A DNA stretch of 34,887 bases from UBA1494_A sp963973975 (GTDB taxonomy: Bacteria; Bacteroidota; Bacteroidia; Flavobacteriales_E; Vicingaceae): assembly GCA_963973975.1 (NCBI GenBank), contig CAXBCF010000029.1, forward strand, positions 1-34,887. The letters are read 5' to 3'. Below, in pieces: positions 32,655 through 34,887 of the stretch (within the stretch, counting starts at the first letter, position 1; every line of letters begins with the position of its first letter). The notes under the pieces were generated by a model. It worked only from the letters and a program-made list of their open reading frames with translations. It did not search any database and was not told where the DNA came from. Made by a program: the position numbers and the translations under genes.

Positions 32655-33842
32655 TTGAAAAAGTTTACTTTAATTGTATCACTTTTCCTGATTCATCATC
32701 TTTTAATTGCTCAACAAGACCTATACCTTGGAGGTGAATTAATTGGAGGAGTTTTAGTGGGAAATAACCTCGATAAGAATATACTTGGTCAAAAAAATTA
32801 CTCCCCCACTATTGGAGGACAGCTTAATGTAAACTTCAGGATGTTTGATGTAGTTGCAATTGAAGCAGGTATCGGCCAACATTGGAATAAAACCAAACTC
32901 AGAGATAATGAATTTAAAGATGAGCTTCAAGACTTCTCTATTAATATTGCGAACACCTATATGAATTGGAATTATTACGCAGCCCTTTCTGCATTTTTTA
33001 AGATTAAAAATACAGACTCCTATCTATACAGTAAGCTCGCTTTTTCTCAAAACATATACAATGCTGCAACTGTAAAAGAAGAATCCTTTTTTGAAATTAG
33101 TACTTTAAATGTTGATCGATTAATAGAATATTCAACAACATATAAGGAATCAAATCTTTCCATCATTCCGGAAATTGGTATTCAACACAAATTTTATAAA
33201 GGAAACCTCTTAAACTTAGGATTTCGCTATAACATTGGACAGTCACAGGTACTTAAGAGCAGCTATAAAGCAACCGACAACATCACTCAGGAAGTTAAAA
33301 CCGATGAATTAAGTTCGACTGGTAATTCCTTTGCAATAACTCTAGGTTTTCATTATCGTTTGCGACATTTTAATAAAAAAGAAAAAGTAAAAAAGTTACG
33401 CATAAGGAATTATGCATTGGATGTCTCAAAAAAGAAGCCGAATTTAGACACCGCTAGAGTTGATACTACTCCACCAAGTGCGATATCCAACCGAAAATTA
33501 ATCGTAGTTGATAAAATCATAGTTCATACTGCTAAAGTAAAAATCCTCATTTGGGATCATCAAACAGTTGATGGAGATCGTGTTTCACTTAACTTAAACG
33601 GAGAGTGGATTCTTAAGAATTATGATTTAAAAAAAGAGAAGTATGAATTAGATATAGAGCTTCAGGAAGGATTAAACACTTTTGTTTTGCACGCCTTGAA
33701 CCTTGGAAGAATAAGTCCTAATACCGCAGCCTTAATTGTAGATGATGGTGAAGAGAAACACCGATTAATATTGCAGTCAAACTTAAAAGAAAGCGGTACT
33801 TTACAGATTAAATTCAAAAAGAAAAAGAATGGGCAAAAATAA
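32655..33842 (+). CDS. Outer-membrane beta-barrel protein with a C-terminal domain shared with the next gene
   Basis: The 395-residue protein (from TTG 32655) opens with a signal peptide, KKFTLIVSLFLIHHLLIAQ. A barrel-like stretch of alternating strands follows (about 20-235; GGELIGGVLVGN, IGGQLNVNFRMF, IPEIGIQHKF, FAITLGFHYRLRHF). After a basic linker comes a separate domain (about 285-385) beginning VKILIWDHQTVDGDRVSLNL and including NGEWILKNYDL, LNTFVLHALNLGRISPNTAA. The downstream lipoprotein ends with the same domain. An upstream in-frame TTG at 32625 would spoil the signal peptide, so 32655 is preferred. The gene overlaps the lipoprotein gene by 14 bases. I infer an outer-membrane pair working together; no family name is known to me. 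Confidence 0.75.
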   Translation: MKKFTLIVSLFLIHHLLIAQQDLYLGGELIGGVLVGNNLDKNILGQKNYSPTIGGQLNVNFRMFDVVAIEAGIGQHWNKTKLRDNEFKDELQDFSINIANTYMNWNYYAALSAFFKIKNTDSYLYSKLAFSQNIYNAATVKEESFFEISTLNVDRLIEYSTTYKESNLSIIPEIGIQHKFYKGNLLNLGFRYNIGQSQVLKSSYKATDNITQEVKTDELSSTGNSFAITLGFHYRLRHFNKKEKVKKLRIRNYALDVSKKKPNLDTARVDTTPPSAISNRKLIVVDKIIVHTAKVKILIWDHQTVDGDRVSLNLNGEWILKNYDLKKEKYELDIELQEGLNTFVLHALNLGRISPNTAALIVDDGEEKHRLILQSNLKESGTLQIKFKKKKNGQK

Positions 33843-34644
33843 TTCTATCAATTTTATAGTAATATTAGTAGCTCTTGCGTTTTCTTGTACAGATAAATCA
33901 ATTGACTTGGAAGTTAAGCAGGATGCCTGTAATCGATTTAAAATAAGTAGACCATCTTATAGCCTTTTAGAAGACCCTTGTAATGATTCAGTTAAAATAA
34001 GGACTATTATTAACTTTGAATTCAACCGTTCTGTTGAATGCTTAAATCGAGTGAATAACTTTCCAATATTTTATAGGAATGATAACTCAGAACTAACAGC
34101 AAAACAATATACAACAACAGTTAGCAAAGAAGCCTTAATTATAGACAACAAAAATGTGAGTTATATTTTTGAAGCAAGCTTTTCAACGCTTATTGAGGCA
34201 ACTCAATTCAATCATGTTGTTTTAGATTTTAACACCCAAGATGAACTTGGTGTAAGTGAAAAAAAATTACAGATTAGAATTAACACATCATGCTCAACTC
34301 TTGACCCTAGCACCTACACTATAAATAAAAACGAGGTTACCCTTCCACAATCTCAGAGGTTTTTTACTATCCGATTATGGGACAACGCAGCAGAAGATGG
34401 AGACATTGTTTCGGTTTATTTAAACGAAAAATGGATTATTGAAAACCATACATTACTTAAAGATGGCACTGATTTTACTTTTTCTACTTCACTATTAATG
34501 CCTGGTAAAAACGACTTAGTTGTTTTTGCTTTAAATGAAGGTTCATCTGGGCCAAATACCTTAAGCATCGCAATAAATAATATTGAAATTAAGGGCTTTA
34601 GCCCTGGCTTATTAACAGGAGAGGCAGTGAGGATTAACTTTTAA
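33829..34644 (+). CDS. Lipoprotein with the same C-terminal domain as the upstream barrel protein
   Basis: The 271-residue protein has a lipoprotein signal, NNSINFIVILVALAFSC, with the lipid-carrying Cys at about residue 20, followed by TDKSIDLE. The middle part (about 35-165) contains four Cys (DACNRF, EDPCND, VECLNR, TSCSTL) that could form disulfides. The last 95 residues include FFTIRLWDNAAEDGDIVSVY, LNEKWIIENHTL, NDLVVFALNEGSSGPNTLSI, position by position like the end of the preceding protein. The start overlaps the barrel gene by 14 bases, so the two are translationally linked. Function is unknown. Confidence 0.75.
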   Translation: MGKNNSINFIVILVALAFSCTDKSIDLEVKQDACNRFKISRPSYSLLEDPCNDSVKIRTIINFEFNRSVECLNRVNNFPIFYRNDNSELTAKQYTTTVSKEALIIDNKNVSYIFEASFSTLIEATQFNHVVLDFNTQDELGVSEKKLQIRINTSCSTLDPSTYTINKNEVTLPQSQRFFTIRLWDNAAEDGDIVSVYLNEKWIIENHTLLKDGTDFTFSTSLLMPGKNDLVVFALNEGSSGPNTLSIAINNIEIKGFSPGLLTGEAVRINF

Positions 34645-34650
34645 CTTAAA

Positions 34651-34694
34651 TTCGATAAAAGGCTTTATTGTCGGGGTGGCAGATTCGAACCTGC
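34651..34694 (-). pseudogene. tRNA-Pro 3'-end remnant (T arm and acceptor strand)
   Basis: This stretch repeats 34816-34860 almost base for base, including 21 bases downstream of the tRNA and half of its terminator, but lacks one G in the T stem. No matching acceptor 5' strand (CGGGGTG on the minus strand) or D arm is present upstream of it, so it is not a working tRNA. Confidence 0.75.
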
Positions 34695-34699
34695 AACCT

Positions 34700-34719
34700 T
34701 CCCGATTCAAATATCGGGA
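34700..34719. repeat. Palindrome TCCCGAT-TCAAAT-ATCGGGA
   Basis: A perfect 7-base stem with a 6-base loop, standing where the anticodon arm of the tRNA remnant would be. It resembles palindromic repeats I associate with Bacteroidota spacers (from memory), sharing TCCCGA with the element at 5456. Confidence 0.5.
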
Positions 34720-34797
34720 CGAGATGAACTCAAATATTTTGAATATCAATATTTTAATAACCTAAAAGATTCAAAATTTCAAGAAAGTTTAATGCAC

Positions 34798-34827
34798 AAA
34801 AAAAACCTTCTATCTTTCGATAAAAGG
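34798..34827 (-). terminator. Intrinsic terminator of tRNA-Pro
   Basis: On the minus strand CCTTTTATC, loop GAAA, GATAGAAGG (one G-U pair), then eight T residues. It begins 9 bases after the tRNA discriminator base. Confidence 0.85.
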
Positions 34828-34835
34828 CTTTATTG

Positions 34836-34887
34836 TCGGGGTGGCAGGATTCGAACCTGCGACCTCCTGCTCCCAAAGCAGGCGCGA
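34836..34887 (-). tRNA. tRNA-Pro (UGG), 5' half cut by the window end
   Basis: Read on the minus strand, the visible part has the anticodon arm CCTGC-TTTGGGA-GCAGG (anticodon TGG, proline). A 5-base variable region (AGGTC) follows, then the T arm GCAGG-TTCGAAT-CCTGC, the acceptor 3' strand CACCCCG and discriminator A. CCA is not encoded. The acceptor 5' strand and D arm lie beyond base 34887. A terminator follows directly. Confidence 0.93.

Noticed and set aside
34651..34735. A second working tRNA next to tRNA-Pro
   Set aside because: The T stem lacks a base, the anticodon position is a 7-base-stem palindrome with a 6-base loop, and no acceptor 5' strand or D arm exists.
1..34887. CRISPR array, insertion sequence or defence island
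   Set aside because: I saw no regularly spaced repeats, no transposase or integrase frame, and no restriction, Cas or toxin-antitoxin gene that I recognise.

Overview
The window looks like a chromosomal stretch of a low-G+C Bacteroidota bacterium, most likely a marine-type member of the Flavobacteriia/Flavobacteriales. The evidence is a TamL-type outer-membrane lipoprotein, two secreted proteins with C-terminal type IX secretion sorting domains, several N-terminal signal peptides ending in AQ, weak ribosome binding sites, and promoters of the Bacteroidota TAnnTTTG type. All product names come from reading motifs in the translations. No database search was run.

Layout. Bases 1-2726 hold the end of an erythromycin-esterase/ChaN-like protein and a thioester-reductase-like dehydrogenase, separated by a spacer rich in inverted repeats. 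A TPR sensor histidine kinase (3025-5085, minus) is followed by a long AT-rich spacer and yqgE, which converges with a MarC-family membrane protein. Bases 7451-10549 carry a small membrane protein, an Omp85-type barrel, an exo/endonuclease/phosphatase-family protein and a yjdJ-yjdI-like acetyltransferase/4Fe-4S pair. A minus-strand block at 10567-15438 holds a class C beta-lactamase-fold hydrolase and a tight VWA - MoxR-like ATPase - MsrA operon. Bases 15603-19912 run on the plus strand: a 7TMR-DISM/SpoIIE phosphatase, an unknown two-helix membrane protein, pdxH and a divergent lactate/malate dehydrogenase homologue. The arsenic operon arsR - DUF6428-like - LMW phosphatase-type arsenate reductase - ACR3 efflux pump (22349 down to 19909) has a palindromic operator in front of arsR. 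It is followed by a T9SS-exported nuclease-family protein, a COG2509-type flavoprotein and a SpoU rRNA/tRNA methyltransferase (these last two overlap tail to tail). Then come tamL, a small membrane protein and a beta-carbonic anhydrase.

The right end (29631-34887) looks less orderly. It contains a lipoprotein-signal relic, a gene broken by two frameshifts, a 46-residue membrane peptide, a Kelch protein with a T9SS tail and a perfect terminator. An outer-membrane barrel and a lipoprotein follow, in overlapping genes that share a C-terminal domain. A tRNA-Pro (UGG) runs off the right edge, and its 3' end is duplicated as a remnant.

The best leads are the shared-domain barrel/lipoprotein pair, the two decayed genes, the tRNA 3'-end duplication, the arsenic operon with two Cys-Cys-ending proteins, the dehydrogenase with an unusual substrate-loop residue, and several genes whose promoter lies so close to the ATG that leaderless mRNAs are likely. 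I did not find a CRISPR array, an insertion sequence with a transposase, or a recognisable defence system.
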